Of a stretch of 64,000 nucleotides of DNA, positions 10,245 to 22,700 are shown one piece after another. Where the stretch lies: contig JXTC01000174.1 in assembly GCA_002914845.1 (NCBI GenBank), positions 487,649 to 551,648 of the forward strand, written 5' to 3'. The notes beneath the pieces were generated by a model, which was given only the letters and a program-made list of their open reading frames with translations, did no database searches and was not told where the DNA came from. This DNA is from Trema orientale. Its lineage: Eukaryota; Streptophyta; Magnoliopsida; Rosales; Cannabaceae. Made by a program: the position numbers and the translations under genes. How positions within the stretch are numbered: position 1 is the stretch's first letter; every line of letters begins with the position of its first letter.

Positions 10245-13200
10245 TTAGTTTCCTGCCAAGCTTTGTAGTTTGGATAGTCTTGAATACAGCCCCTCGGATG
10301 CAATTAAGTTTGAATGGGAACCCATTTCCACAATCTCACCTTTGTCCATGACAATGATGGTATCCGAGTTTATTATGGTGGAAAGCCTATGAGCAACTGT
10401 GATCTGCGTGGTTCTTGACATTATGCCACCATTGTTATTTAGATTTATCGATTCCAAAGCACTAACGACGCTTTTCTCAGACTCGGCATCAAGAGCACTT
10501 GTTGCTTCATCTAGCAGCAAAATTGCAGGCCTTTTTAGCAAGGTTCTAGCAATGGCTACTCTTTGTTTTTGCCCACCTGAAAGTTGGCAGCCCTTCTCCC
10601 CAACAACTGTATCATATCCATTAGGCAAAGTACTTATAAATTCATGTATGTTTGCTTGCCTTGATACCTCCACAATCTCAGTTTCTGCAGCCCCATCATT
10701 GCCATAGCAGATATTGGATCGAATCGAAGAACTAAAGAGAAGAGGCTCTTGTTGCACCAAGCCTATATGTGTCCTTAGCCATCTCAAATTGTATTCTTTT
10801 ACCTCTTTCCCATCAATAAGTATCCTTCCTTCTGTAGGATCATAGAAACGGAGCAAAAGAGCCAAAATGGAAGATTTTCCAGCTCCACTTGGGCCAACAA
10901 GGGCCACCTTGGAGCCTGCTTCAATTTGTAAACAGAAGTTGTTGAGAACAGTTACTTCCGGTCTCGATGGATAGTTGAACTTGACACTTTGAAATTCGAT
11001 CCTCCCTTTTATCCTATCATGATTTGAAGGTTCTGGTGTGTCTGGCTCGATTTGAGTTTTTCGGTCGAGGGTCCGAAAGGCAGGAGTCAGCACACTGATG
11101 GCAGAGATAACGGTAGGAATTAGTGTCCACAATTCTGTTATTGAAGGAACTGTGAGAGAGAAGATCTGATATGATCTTATGCCATCTTCAAAGCTTGCTT
11201 GATTCCTATCAACTAAAACTGTCGTGTACCAAAGTGCAACAGCATGTGCAATGTTCCATAAGCATAAGGAAAATCCTTGAATTATGCCATACTTAATACT
11301 TTGTACCCTGCTCTTCTTGATGGGATATTCTAGAGATATTTTGGCTTTCCTTATTATATGCTCTTCATGGCAAAAAGAGGCAATGGTTCTTATGTTGGTT
11401 GTAGACTCTGAAGCAAGGGCAACAACTTCAGAATGTGAAGCAGCCAAGTCACCTGAAAATCCTTTAGCAGACTTGGCTTGGATTAGTCCACCAATGAAGT
11501 GGCAGGGCATTACGGCCCAAGCTACCAGCCCCATTCTCCAGTTTACGACCATACTAACGATTGTTGCAATCATTATGGAGGATATGCACTGTACAATAAC
11601 TGACATACGATCAGCAATTATGGCCTTGACCATGGTTGTGTCGCTAATAATCCGCGAAGTGAGTGAACCAATACTGTTTTCAGGTTTCTCAAACCATGCT
11701 ACTTCATTCCTTAGTACTACTGCAATTTTCAATGAGACGTGTGTTACTCAAAGATCAAATCATCTAATAAAAGGGAAAATATGAGGTGGTTGTGGCTTGA
11801 GTCTAGGATACCTGAATACAAAGCTTGCCTCAGGTTTGTCATGGCTTTCTCTCCAACCATTCCGAAGAAGTAATGTTGCAAGGTATGGGAGAATAATGAC
11901 AGCAGCCCTACTACAGAAAAGATCAATGAATACAATCCAACATGTCGCCTTGCATCTTTGTGGTAATATGCTACTCCTATAGTAATAATGTAAAATCCAA
12001 AAACAGGCTTTGAGATGCCAGAGAAAGCTGCTGCAATGGAACCAAAAGCAATCTTTGTCAGCTCCCTCTTTCTCAAGCCAAACCATATTCTTAAGAATGT
12101 AGTTCTTTTCCTTTTCCTTTCTTGCTCTTCTTTCTTGGAAGAGTCCAATTGATGCCTGTCAGGCTCTGTCAGTTTCTTATTTTCTTCGATGTTGTTATCA
12201 GATGAAAGCTGCTTGTGGGTACTTTCAGCCTTTTCCGAAGAATCTGTAGTTCTGTTATTAACATTATAAGATTAGATTTCATTTTCTACTTATGCTAAAC
12301 TGCTTAAATAAACCAAGATTAGATAGAACCATTTAAGCATGGAATTACCTTGACTCCAGAACTGGATCAAGGTTCTGCATGTTGAATAAGTTGTTGTAGA
12401 ATTTGTTGCCATCTAGCAGGCTGCGATGTGTTCCAGTCTCAGTAACCTGTCCATTTTCCACAACTGCAATTATATCTGCATTAATAATGGTTGACAACCT
12501 ATGTGCGATCAAAATGACAGTCCTTCCTTGCATGGCCCTCTCAAGGGCATCTTGAACCAATTTCTCTGACTCCGTATCAAGCGCACTTGTGGCCTCATCA
12601 AGTAAAAGAATTGGAGGGTTCTTCAGAATGGCTCTTGCTATGGCTATTCTTTGCTTTTGGCCCCCTGATAACTGAACTCCCCCTTGTCCTACCTGTCATG
12701 AAAAAATATTAAGTTTCTTTTTGAATCTCTTATAGTTAAATTATGTAGACTTCTAGTTGGAAAGAAAAGAAAAGAAAAAAAAAAATCAGGAACGTTACAA
12801 CAGGAGGAATAAACTATAATCTACTAGTATGTTTGAGGACTAGATTAGAAGCTCACCTCAGTGGAGTACCGATTTGGAAGTTGTGATACAAAAGAATGCG
12901 CATTAGCCATCTCTGCTGCATTCTGAATCTGATGATCATCAGCATCCATATTACCCACTTTTATGTTGTCCTTAACGGTGCCTGCAAACAGTGAAGGTTC
13001 TTGGGACACTGCTCCTGTATTTCTCCTAAGCAACTTCAGATCCAAATCCTTAATGTTATGGTCATCTATGAGAACTTCCCCTGTAAATTACATGTATGTA
13101 TGTTAGGCTACCAATGAATGAACACGCTTTATGCAGCCACTCGTCAACTTACAAGCTCACACACGCATGAATCAACTTGTTCACGTTGATGAGTAGTTGT

Positions 13201-16200
13201 AAGCTTAAAACACTTGAAGAAAGAAAAATAGCTATTCTGACGTGAAAGTTCAAAGCTGATCATGCAGACCTCTTGAAGGATCATAGAATCTTGCGACTAA
13301 GGAAATGATAGTACTCTTTCCACAACCACTGCTCCCCACTAGAGCAAGTGTCTTTCCTGCTGGAATTGACAAGGAAAACCCTTCGAGGATCTGTTTCTCA
13401 GGTCGAGAAGGGTAGGAAAAGTATACATCGCGTAGTTCAATATTTCCATAGACTTTTTCAAGTGTTTTTCCTTGCGAATCGCTACTTATAACTGACCTCC
13501 TCTTAATTACTTGGAAAACTTCATTTCCTGCAGCCTTTGCTTGATTGAAGATTTGCATATCTGGTGCAGCATAGGTAAGTGCTCTGTAATTCAGACAAAA
13601 ATGAGAATTACTATGCCACAAGCTACTAAAAAACACTCTTCTGTGAATAATATTAGCTTACATAGCCCCAAATAGAATGCTCATGACTGCAGCTATAATA
13701 TCTCCTCCTTTCGCCTTCTTTTCTGTGACTAAAACTGCTCCAATCCATATGATAAGAGCCCAAGAACAGAAGGACACAGTTTGAAACATTCCTGTTCCAA
13801 CTCCCTTTATTAAGGCCTCTCCTTTGCTCATGAAAAATTGTTCTTCCAAGCCTTGTGAGAATGACTTGACTGCAGAATTTTCTCCAACAAATGCATATAC
13901 AGTCCTTATCTGAGATATTGTCTGTTGCGCAGAAACAAGTAAGATTATGGCAAGGAATGACTGAAAACACACAAGTATATGTATGTTGGCTTTTTCCATT
14001 TGCATAAATCAATATGAGCATAGGATTGTTCACAACACCTGCTCTACCAAAGATGTTGCCCGAGATTGGCAGGTCATTTTTGCCATAGAAATGGCGTTCA
14101 TTTTCTTGGTGTAAGTAGCTCCAATAAAAAGAATCAGTGGGACAACCAAGAAGGTAAGGAGTGCCACTTGCCAACAGCATATAGCCGCAATCAAAATTCC
14201 AGAAAAGAAAGTTGCAAAGCTTGATAGAAAATGGCCCAACTGCAAGAGATTCAAAAGTTAAAGGATCTTGTTAGTGACTACTGTGTTAAATGCTAGTACA
14301 GGAAAATGGAAACCAATCATAGCATGTGTGATGTGTGCGTACATATATATATATATAAAAGATATATCTACCTTCTCTCCAATTGCGTCCTGTATGATAC
14401 TCATGTGATTACTGATTCCAGTGATGACCTTTCCACTAGTTAAATCTGTATCAAAGGCCGCAATCTCCTGACTAAGGACTGCTCTTAGATATGCTAATCT
14501 CAGACGTGCCACTTGTCTTTCACTTGCATATATCCAACACCCAATCTCTAGTATATTGCAAACAATATTATGATAAGCAGTTAAAAAGAAAATAAAAATG
14601 AAGTATCATACTACGACTAGAGTAAGTACTGTGACGACCTTACAAAAAAAAAAAAAAAAAATTGATTTGTATTAAATAAATAATATAAAGATGAAAGAAA
14701 ATACAAAAGAGCCCTTGATTAATAGATATTATTTGGGGACACATTGCTAATTTTGTTAGAGACTTTTTAAGAAACCTTAAGACTAATAACTCAGTTTTAT
14801 ACGTATACTTTATGGACAAGGTAGAGACGCAGTCACATAGTTTCCAAAAAGAAGGAGAAGTAAGAAGAGGATTCAATTCATTTGAATTTTAAGGTAATTA
14901 ATTATAATCTATTGAGTCTACATACACTAATTAGATTTTTGGGGATTGAAATTGCATATCTAGGATTAGGGTTTTAATTTGTCTATAAATAATTTATGAA
15001 CTATTAAGATGAATCTGATAGAGAATAAAGCCTATTGATATTGAGATTTAAACTAGACAAATTTTGAGTGATTAGGTTAGGTAAATAGAAAGTTATGAAT
15101 TTTTGAGTTTTGGGCTAAGATATAAAAATGCAGCAGAGGTTCCGACTAGCTTTTAAGGGAATTTTGCTAGTCTGATTGGGACGTTTTGATATAGTTGGAA
15201 AGTAATTCGATAAGCTTTCCAAAGGTATATAATTTGTCAAAAACGGACTTATAACCAGAGAGTTATAGCCAATGGAAATGAATACTACGAATCTGAAAAA
15301 ATCTGAAACTTAAGGTATTTTTAGCAAAACGTGGCAGTGGTTTTTAGGGTTTTATAGGCTTATCTATGGACTCTATATTCGCATTCTTAGTACTATTAGG
15401 ATCCTCATGACTTGTAGAATAGATCCTTTAAGTTTAGTAATTTTTAAAGAGATATTAGAATTGTTATGATTTGTGAGAAATTGACATTATTGGGAATAGT
15501 TATGGAGTTGATTATAGAAGATACATGAGTAGCAAGTAGTTAATACTTTAGTATAATTAGAATATGATTTTATTGTTGTGACACTTATATATGATTTGTG
15601 TGATAATAGGTATTTGAGAGGTTATGTTGATTATTTTGGTTAAATAGTCAAAGCGAACGAGGTAAGTAACCTTTGATCTTTTCTAGTAGTTTTCCTCGTC
15701 CAAAAGCTAAATATTTTTATTGTTTTATTACTTCTAATAAAATCATGTTTACAAGTATTTTCTTTAAAATATGATTTTAAGTAAAAATATATTTTGGTAA
15801 TAAGACTATTTATTGAAAGAAATCTGTTTTATTGAAATAACGTAATTTTTGTGAAAAGTAGTATGATTCTATATTTTGTACTAAATTATGGATCAAGTAT
15901 ATGAATTACTATTAAACGTGATTACAAGAAAATTATTTTGGAATGACCACAATATCATAATGAGATGAAAGTAAAATTATTTATGAGTCGTTATTGTAAA
16001 TAAGTGTTTTGAAACTCTCTTCAGTGACTATGCATGTGGACTTAATCCACAGGAGTTATATGTGGAGACCTAGCTGCAGGGTTAAATGTAGTAGATTCGT
16101 GATTCGTATCTAGCTACAAGGATTATCTGTAGTAGATTCAGACCCGGCTACAGGGGCTTATTTGTGGTACATTCGAACCCGACTATAGGGGTTATTTGTG

Positions 16201-18381
16201 GCAGATTCGGACCTAGTCACAGGGGTTAAGTGTGGCCATAGTCGCCAAAAACTAGGGAGAAGTATAATTGAAATTATTATTGACAAAAAAAAGATTCGAA
16301 AAAACATATTTAGAAACTTATTACTTCTTTTTGTCAAATTGTTTACTAAACGACTTGATTTGAATATTTTCAAAAGTATTGATTTCTGAAACCAAATTTG
16401 TTCTGAAAAATATTTGTTAATGAATTTAGTTTACATATGCTTGATCCAGCTAGTTAAAGTTACTGGTTACTTACTAGGTTTCTAACTCACCATTTTATTT
16501 TTCCCTCCCAGGTTCTAAAGATCGTCAATTAAGAGGTATAACTAAGGGAGAATTTATTTAGTAGTAATTGAGGAGCATAGTTCAAAGAGAGGAATTTCTT
16601 CATCTTGATTGAGAAAATGTAAATTCTCGGAAGTTTGATCATCTTGAATTTATTAGATTATAGTTTCTATTGTATAGTGTTTATTTTGAATATTTGGAGA
16701 CTTTATAAGAATTGTTGGATTTTATGTTATACATTAGTATTTATTAGAGACTAAATATTCTTAGTTATATTAGTTTATAGAAAGATGTCTTGCATGCCTA
16801 TGGGGTTTTGCCTTATGGGTATGCGGTGCGCGTCCTCGGGTGTGGGGCGTGATAAGTACTCCATAGTTATGTTCATTATGTTTTTTTAATTCTGGAAAAA
16901 GATTATAAATGCCTCTTTTTTTCATGGGCACCTATTTTTTATCATGTGAGCTGAGAATTCATGCCAAGCACCCAATGCTACATTTGGTGTAAAAAAAGAG
17001 CCTCCAATCCAATGGTATAATATATATAATATACTTTTTACCGCCTTCTATTTGTTGTGTTAAATATAACACGAAGAAGTGTTAAATACAACACGAAGAG
17101 TAACACATGCTAAATTTTAGCATGTGCCAAAATTTACAATATTAATATTAAGCATGCATTAAAATTCATAATATTATCACTATAATATATGTTGAATTTT
17201 ACAATATTGTTATTATTAAAATTTAAAATCTATATACATTTTATAACAGGGCCAATTTTGGCACATGTATATATATACTTTTTTTTAAAAAAAAATTAAT
17301 AAATATTTTTTATAATTTTCTCCAAACTAAATTTCTATAAGTTAGACCTTCCATTCATTAATTTGCTACTCACATTATCTTTAAACAAATAAAACGGAAA
17401 AATCGTAAATGAGTGGAAAGTGTGAAAATTATTCAAACTTGGTATGTGAAATGGACTTTTAATGATTAGTAATTGGATAATTAAACAAATGGAGTTCATA
17501 GTGAAAAAGGATGTGTTCTAAATAAAATCATCGTTTAAATACGAAATAGCATAGTTTTTAGCATGTATGCATTGGATCAAAATAAAAAATGTGTGCTAAA
17601 TTTAACATGTCATACTAAATTTAGAATTAGCACATCTTTTTTAGCATGAATGCATTGAAGATGATCTAACTAGTAAGAAAATTTACCCAATATCCCAGCT
17701 GGAAATGTGGCGAGGGCCATGTACCATACATACGGAACTACCTGAGGAAAAAAAAAAGAAGTCATCGATCTTTTATATATGAATATATAGTTTGGTTTAA
17801 ATGGTTACAACAATATTTACCCATGGATGGTTACAATGGTTTAAGCCATTAGATCTAATATCCTACGGTGGTGATTAGTTTGGTGGTTGGCCAAAAAAAT
17901 TTAATGCTACTTATTACTATCAAAAAAATTTAATGCTATCACTATTTTTTTTAGTATCCATTCATGGTCACAAAAAAATTGTAACCATTGAGAAGTCTTC
18001 CATATATATATATATACACATACACAAGTACTTATAATAAAATTGAAGGAGAAAGATACAGTGGGAGAGAAGTACCTTGTAGAGGGCAGTAACCATGGCG
18101 CGAGTGTCATCTATGTTGTCCCCAAACGCATTGAGAGCTTTGCCAAGCAGCAAGTATCCGATAGGTTGAGCCATGCCATGCACAACAGAGCCTAAGGTCC
18201 CCAGAGCCATGAGAGTCCAATCCAATGAGTCTGCATAGCTCAGTAGCTTATGAAATGACAAAGTTATCGCTACACTCTCAACTTTCTTTTCGTCCTTGCT
18301 TGCTACCTCGCGCTCAATTTTCTTTTCCAAATCCACCTGAATGACATCTTCTTGGGGCGCCTGAGAACTCGTTTGCACCAT
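10245..18381 (-). CDS. Full-length ABCB (P-glycoprotein/MDR-type) transporter, tandem copy B
   Basis: Exons in transcript order: 18381-18076, 17741-17687, 14547-14372, 14239-14039, 13921-13662, 13583-13270, 13080-12857, 12692-12349, 12251-11812 and 11719-10245, joining to 1264 aa. Intron phases match copy A at every junction, and exons 2-5, 7, 8 and 10 have identical lengths (55, 176, 201, 260, 224, 344 and 1475), so the two genes arose by tandem duplication. NBD1 has [14 protein letters not shown] and [15 protein letters not shown]2 has [14 protein letters not shown] and [12 protein letters not shown]. No frame break was seen, so both copies look functional. The N-terminal tail and the NBD1-TMD2 linker differ most from copy A. 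Intron 2 is 3.1 kb because it contains a solo LTR and a MITE-like repeat. A TATATAAAT motif lies about 150 bases before the ATG. Substrate unknown. Confidence 0.93.
14630..16854. mobile_element. Solo LTR (probably Ty3/Gypsy type) in intron 2 of ABCB copy B
   Basis: The 2.2-kb insert begins TGTGACGACC and ends GGGGCGTGATA. These ends are near-complements of each other, as in Gypsy LTRs that run from TGTGACGACC to a GGTCGTGACA-like end. The insert is flanked by the direct repeat AGTAC (14625-14629 and 16855-16859), a 5-bp target-site duplication. No integrase or reverse transcriptase frame and no second LTR were found, so it fits a solo LTR left by LTR-LTR recombination. The final CA is mutated to TA, suggesting age. 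Orientation relative to the element's transcription is unclear. Confidence 0.8.
16030..16235 (+). repeat. Tandem repeat inside the solo LTR
   Basis: Five or six degenerate units of about 38-40 bases carry the core ACAGGGGTTA-TGTGG-AGATTCG, for example around 16080, 16120, 16155, 16190 and 16220. Subrepeats of this kind occur in long plant Gypsy LTRs. Confidence 0.7.
17121..17267. mobile_element. MITE-like inverted-repeat element
   Basis: CATGTGCCAAAATT at 17121-17134 is matched in inverted orientation by AATTTTGGCACATG at 17254-17267, with an AT-rich interior and no coding capacity. It lies in the same intron as the solo LTR. Superfamily and target duplication are not clear. Confidence 0.55.
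17800..17989. mobile_element. MITE-like element in intron 1 of ABCB copy B
   Basis: The left end AATGGTTACAA with a following CCATGGATGG is mirrored at the right end by CCATTCATGG and TTGTAACCATT. The interior contains a direct repeat of AAAAAAATTTAATGCTA. It is about 190 bases long with no open frame. The superfamily is not assigned. Confidence 0.55.
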
Positions 18382-19753
18382 TTCTTTTTGTTATGGCATG
18401 CACGTGCTCTGTTGACTACTACTATACTAGTAGTGCCGTTTGCAGCACTTTTGAGTTTCTACTTGAGATTTATGTGTTAATCTTCTGATAATAATCCAAA
18501 GCACAGGAATATAACATGGATATCCCTTTGGCATTTATATAATATAAAGCCTAAAGAGTTGAATTTTCCTTTTGGCTTCGTCTTAATGTTTTGTTGCATG
18601 TTGTTTTTTACATGCACGCAGAAAGAAAGTCACAGAGAAGAAGCTCCTTATGACCTGTTCCCTGACGATTTCTTTGTTTTGTTGTAATTGTTTTGTATGG
18701 AGATGGAAGACAATTTGTCCGGCTCAGGTGCTGATTTCCAATCAAAGTACCCTTTATATATTTATCGATGGCCCGTTTAATATAAGATTTAGTGTATATA
18801 TCCTTTTATTGTATCATGTGAGCCCTATTATCCATTAGACAGATAAATACTCCTAAATCTCAAGAATTATAATAACGATTTTTTCTAGTATCAAACCCAA
18901 CTAGTAAGTACCATAATGTGCCTTGTATTTGATTACGTAATGCCTTTCGCCCTTAGAAAAATGAGGATATTGCATTCACGTAGAAGAAAATGACATGATG
19001 AAAACCGAAAACAAAAAAAAGTAAACCGACGAAGTCCAACCTCTAGGCCCCTTTTTTTTTTTTTTTTCCTAGGCTTATACTGCCAATGAACCATAGTAAG
19101 ATGCGCTGCCTGGATATCGCTTTCCAGGTTTACAGTTTATAGCACCTAATTATTAAAGTTGCTTCGACATCTGTCTTTTTCTTATTTTTCTTTTTCTTCT
19201 TCTCCTTTTCCTTTTCTTTGGGGGGGAAAATAAATCATCTGATTAAATTTTGTTTCGGGAGTAAGAGTCCTCGTGAGTGACCAAATGCGAAACCTCATTA
19301 TACAGACAGAGAATTTACGCATTAAAAACATTGACAAAAAGAAAAAGATGACAGAAAATTCGAGTGCCGAAGAAAGGTAGCGCATACTTCTTTTAAATTA
19401 ATGCAACAACAATTATACCCCTGAAAGAGAAAAAAGAATAATAATAAAATTATTGCTGTTACAATATACAAATGCCAAATTGCTCAACACGCAATTGCAG
19501 ATGGTAAAACAAAAAAACAACCGCTAGCACATGGTAGTGTGCTAATGCTACTTTCCTAAGACTCAGGCACAACATCAAAGAATACAAATTTCATATTGAC
19601 TTCTCTTTTATACAAGAAATGCGAAGACCCGTTACTGCAACACCAAGCGAATTTAAATGCGCCCCTGCTCCCGTTCCATAAACAGAAGAGAAAAATGTGA
19701 TATGGCGGTATTAATAAGATGCTCAAGAAAACACTTGACTGGCATTTCTGAGT
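18382..19753. other. Intergenic region between ABCB copy B and MOR1
   Basis: The left part is the promoter side of ABCB copy B, with a TATATAAAT motif at 18533-18541 (minus). The right part is the 3' flank of MOR1. I see no gene or defined repeat; a purine-rich stretch lies near 19175-19230. Confidence 0.5.
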
Positions 19754-22700
19754 CTATAGAGGTTCGAGAGTCCCACTTTTGAGTCTCTCCATCCGGGCTT
19801 GAAGCCCAGATAATGCCTTCTCATCCATAGGAAGGACGCCGCTACGAACGGGATTTTCCATAGTAGCATGTTCTGATGCACGATGAACCTGATCAGAGAA
19901 TCCTTGGTTCACATCTTCGTTTATGTAAATGTTAGGCCTGCTTTCTGTATCCACATTCCCACCAGCCGCTGCTAATTGCATGTTCTTCATCCTTTCTCTA
20001 ATGGCGTCTAATGTCCCACTGGTTACTGCAGTATCCAGGAAGAGTTCTAATGTCAGTTCTCTTCACCAACAAAAACAAGCAAAGGTATTAAGAGATGACT
20101 AGAAAACAGTTACCTCCACTTAAATATCTCTCGTTTCTTTGGTCAACCATTGAATTTTCTACAGTCAGACCTCTAGAAGCAATTGTATTATTTGCTCTAC
20201 CGTCTTCGGTGTATGATGGTGGAAGATTGAAGTTAGTCAGATCAGATTTCACATTTAATGATTTGGCATCATTTAGGGAATTTGTATGTACAGGGGAGAG
20301 GGGTGTAAATTCCGGGGAAGAAAGACTCAAAGCTGACGGAGGAGGGGTTGAGAGAGGCAAACTTGAAGGTGTCCTTCCAGCTGCTGCATTCTTCTCCATC
20401 TGAAATAGAAACCAAAAGCAATTTTCAATACACATCATTGATTGCATGTTTAGGTGTTTTGCACGAATGCAAGTGGGAAAGTTTTGCTTCAGTAGGATCA
20501 TGACACTAGACCTGGGCTAAGCCATCTCTGATATAGGTCCGAAAAGCCTCACTAGCATTTTGGAGTTGAGCAAATATATCTACCTGAAATAGATATACAG
20601 CATTTCAAACAGGAGGAAAAAAAAAAGACGTTTTACTTCCTGAAGCTCTCCAGAAAACGATAAAATAAAGTAGAACAACTCTCTAAAAAGAAACAAAGAA
20701 ATCTTACTTTTGGGTATAGTTGAGTAATGCGATATAGCTCATACAGACCAATGGTGCAAGTCTGCTTATCTCCAATTTTCTTGAATATGGCAGCAAGTTC
20801 TTGCTGGAAGTTTTAAAACAAAAAAATACCAAAAGAATCAGTTTTTGACTCACAAATAAGGAAAAGTACAAATGAAGAACAGAAAATCCTAAGCAAAATA
20901 CTAGTTTGTTAATGTACCAAAAATGAGTAAATAACCAAGTATTTAAATAAATGAAACTACATCATATAATACCTTCAACTGTGCATCAGCAGAATGTGAG
21001 GCAGATGATGGATTATTGGCCGCTGAATCACCCCAGTGAGTTTGACCCGCAGGCCCAGTTGCCGTTAACATCCTTGCCGCAGCTAAAGTCTGATAAATTA
21101 TAGTACAGAAATTATAGTAGAGGTTGAAAAGAAAAATTTGAAACCAAAGTGATCAAAAAGGAGAAGGTGAATAGTTTAACTCATTTTCTACCTCTAGATT
21201 AAGATCAATGTAGGCAAGAATAATTGGCTGAGGCTTCATGTCAATAGGAACCATAGAAAGGTGACCTTTAATTGCAGCTCCACGAAGCTTCACAAGTTCA
21301 TGTAGGACAGTTTTCACCATGCGCAATGGTTTGTCATCGGCACCAGCGCTGAATTATTATTACACATGGCAGGAAAGAAGAAACCAGTACAAGTAAAGAA
21401 ATAGAAGATAAAAACAGAGAACTATCACTCATGAAGTAATAGATTGAACTATCACTCTTGAAGTAATAGATTGCTTGTTATTCCAAGTGAAATAAAAGAA
21501 AGAAACATACCGTCTCCTGATTTCTTCCATCCCCAAGTCTTGAAGGTACAAATGGATGCTTTGAAGGATGCGGTCAAGGTCGACATCATATATAGTGCTT
21601 TGAAGAACCTATGCAGCAGGAAAGCAAAGTTATAAAACATTTTAGATTACCGATAACACAAAAACCAAAAATTACGAAGAACCTTGACAGCGCATAATTT
21701 GAAGGAAATAAATTTCTATTTCTCAGTATCTGGTCACTGAAAAAAGAACATATTTCTAGAATTCTTAAATCCAAAATCATCCAACTTTTTCCGTACGAGT
21801 CTGGAAAAACAATATAATGCTTTGAAGAACCTATGCAGCAGGAAAGCCAGTTATACACATGTTGATTATCCATGAAACAAAAATCACAATCACCAAGAAC
21901 CTTTGTAGTTCATAGTTCGAAGGAAATAAATAATTTATTCTCAAATCTGGTCATGGTTCTTTTGGTAACAATAGTCCGAGCTTAATTAAAAAGGAATGAA
22001 TTCTCTATTCTCAAACCTGGTCACTGAAAAAAACATATATTTGTAGAATTATTCTTATATCCAAAATCGTCCAACTTTTTCAATTGACTCTGGAAAGACA
22101 AACCAACAACAACAGGCACCCACAAGACAACTACCAAGAACTTCTAGCGATTGCATAAATTGAAACTTAGTAATTCACTTATAGACCACATCCAGACTCC
22201 TCCCTCCAGTTAAGAACCAAGACTTCGGCAAAAAATAAGAAAGTACTTCATGCCCATGCACATGAAATTATTTAGAAGATAATAAAAATTCCTGAAAAGA
22301 AAATAACAAGAACAGAAGCCACCTTTGTAAGTTTAATTAAACATTTAACAACCAGATCAGAGAACTTCTGATTTCTGGCAGCAAATGTCTCATTTGATGC
22401 AGGTGAAGAAGGCCACCTTGAGGGATCTAATGGACGTAAGAGATTAATGAGAACAACAAAGGACGAAGTTCGATCTGCATTATCCTGAATGTAAAATAAC
22501 AAGTTAAAACTAAAGTCACTGATGCCCAGTCGGATAAGAATAAATAAGAATAAGAAGGGGAAGGAAATGAAATGGCAGGTAAATCTTAACCAGAATCTTT
22601 AGCATCAGAACATTCAAAGCTTTTAGAAGCTGGCTGCCATCATCCATATGGGGAACTCTATCATCCAGTAGCCACAGAAGGAGCTCAGTAATTAGACTAT

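Noticed and set aside
14641..14876. Short minus-strand frame beside poly-A at the LTR left end
   Set aside because: Low-complexity sequence within the solo LTR, with no retrotransposon protein motif.
16030..16235. Regular short repeats resembling a CRISPR array
   Set aside because: Units are adjacent and degenerate with no unique spacers, lie inside an LTR, and the genome is plant nuclear DNA.
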